Source: SIG565 sp045647785
Lineage (GTDB): Bacteria; Bacillota; Clostridia; Oscillospirales; Acutalibacteraceae
Direction: 5' to 3'
Assembly: GCA_045647785.1 (NCBI GenBank)
Contig: JAZRMU010000031.1
Location: 1 to 5,173 of the forward strand
DNA length: 5,173 nucleotides
Positions 4,964-5,173 of the stretch are shown here, in pieces (within the stretch, counting starts at the first letter, position 1; every line of letters starts with the position of its first letter). The notes beneath the pieces were generated by a model. It was given only the letters and a program-made list of their open reading frames with translations. It searched no databases and had not been told where the DNA came from. The translations under genes were made by a program, and so were the position numbers.

Positions 4964-4980
4964 AATTATCACCGAGGGGT
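4927..4980 (-). promoter_or_regulatory. Inverted repeat enclosing the start codon of the YwaF-type gene
   Basis: ACCCCTCGG (4927-4935) and CCGAGGGGT (4972-4980) are exact reverse complements, nine base pairs and GC-rich, separated by 36 bases. In the minus-strand mRNA the ATG at 4963 is in the loop, and the first two bases of the GGTGA ribosome binding site (4973-4969) are in the stem. It could lower translation of transcripts that start upstream. Confidence 0.4.
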
Positions 4981-5009
4981 ATTTTATCACATTTTGTCGA
5001 AAAAGTCTA
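4981..5009 (-). promoter_or_regulatory. Likely promoter of the YwaF-type gene
   Basis: On the minus strand TAGACT (5009-5004, four of six consensus bases) is followed by a 17-base spacer and TAAAAT (4986-4981), with TGA just before as in an extended -10. Transcription would start near 4974, only about 11 bases before the ATG at 4963, leaving just the ribosome binding site as leader. Confidence 0.55.
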
Positions 5010-5013
5010 TAGT

Positions 5014-5173
5014 TTATTCAACCTTTATAAAGGCGTTAAAGCCCGCTGCCTTTAGTTTTTCAACCTGCGCCTCGGCATTTTCGCGCTCGCGGAATGCGCC
5101 CGTTTGCACATAGTAGAGTCCGCCCGCCTCGGGGGTAGGTGTAGGTGTGGGGGCTGGTCGGCGTTCAAGACCT
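5014..5173 (-). CDS. SPOR-domain protein, C-terminal end only
   Basis: The frame is open from the window edge to TAA at 5016-5014 and gives 52 residues; the 5' part is outside the window. A Pro/Thr linker (PAPTPTPTPEAGG) leads into GLYYVQTGAFRERENAEAQ and then VEKLKAAGFNAFIKVE at the very end. The pattern YYVQxGAFxxxxNAxxxxxxLKxxGFxAFI is typical of SPOR domains, which bind peptidoglycan strands stripped of stem peptides, usually at division or sporulation septa. The visible segment stops shortly after the second beta-strand, so the domain may be a shortened SPOR. In Firmicutes such tails often belong to N-acetylmuramoyl-L-alanine amidases or division-site proteins; which one cannot be told here. 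The fragment is clearly richer in G+C than the left part of the window. It may be cotranscribed with the YwaF-type gene 50 bases downstream. Confidence 0.85.
   Translation of the reverse strand, partial: GLERRPAPTPTPTPEAGGLYYVQTGAFRERENAEAQVEKLKAAGFNAFIKVE

Noticed and set aside
4964..4990. GTG start at 4990 for the YwaF-type gene
   Set aside because: No ribosome binding site precedes it and it lies within the predicted promoter; the ATG at 4963 has GGTGA five bases upstream.

Overview
The window most resembles a chromosomal segment of an anaerobic Firmicute of the Clostridia, perhaps in the Oscillospiraceae/Ruminococcaceae range. The grounds are AT-rich genes with GGAGG-type ribosome binding sites, a soluble Hanks-type kinase of the kind common in gut Firmicutes, a zinc-ribbon/BspA-type leucine-rich-repeat surface protein, a YwaF-type membrane protein and a SPOR-domain protein. 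This placement rests on recall of protein families, not on a search.

Layout. A short soluble Ser/Thr kinase gene (42-746, +) converges on a two-gene minus-strand operon (2175 down to 775) encoding two single-pass membrane proteins of unknown function; a bidirectional hairpin (745-771) separates them. The operon is divergent from an XRE-type regulator gene (2309-2647, +). Between them lie two good sigma-A-like promoters whose -35 boxes overlap almost completely. After a probable terminator and a third strong promoter comes a tightly coupled pair: a small HTH-like protein (2800-3222) and a membrane protein with a cytoplasmic zinc ribbon and an extracytoplasmic LRR domain (3227-4210). A perfect 32-bp palindrome (4215-4246) ends this pair and also terminates a convergent minus-strand gene, a YwaF/TIGR02206-type seven-helix membrane protein (4963-4235). 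Upstream of that gene lies the 3' end of a SPOR-domain protein (5014-5173, running out of the window).

The most interesting signal is regulatory. The same 9-mer, TAAGCATTA, sits at exactly the same place in the 17-bp spacer of two promoters 0.5 kb apart: the one driving the membrane-protein operon and the one driving the HTH/zinc-ribbon-LRR pair. A closely related copy lies at the predicted start of transcription of the XRE gene. This suggests that one regulator, most simply the XRE protein, controls all three transcription units, so that 775-4210 would be one regulon. With the kinase beside it, the block could be a signalling cassette: soluble kinase, HTH adaptor, and three membrane proteins facing outward. 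That functional linkage is inference.

The right end (YwaF and SPOR genes) is visibly richer in G+C than the rest. This fits a core-genome flank next to an accessory block ending at the palindrome. There is no stretch above 300 bases without a gene, and I saw no RNA gene, insertion sequence or CRISPR array.
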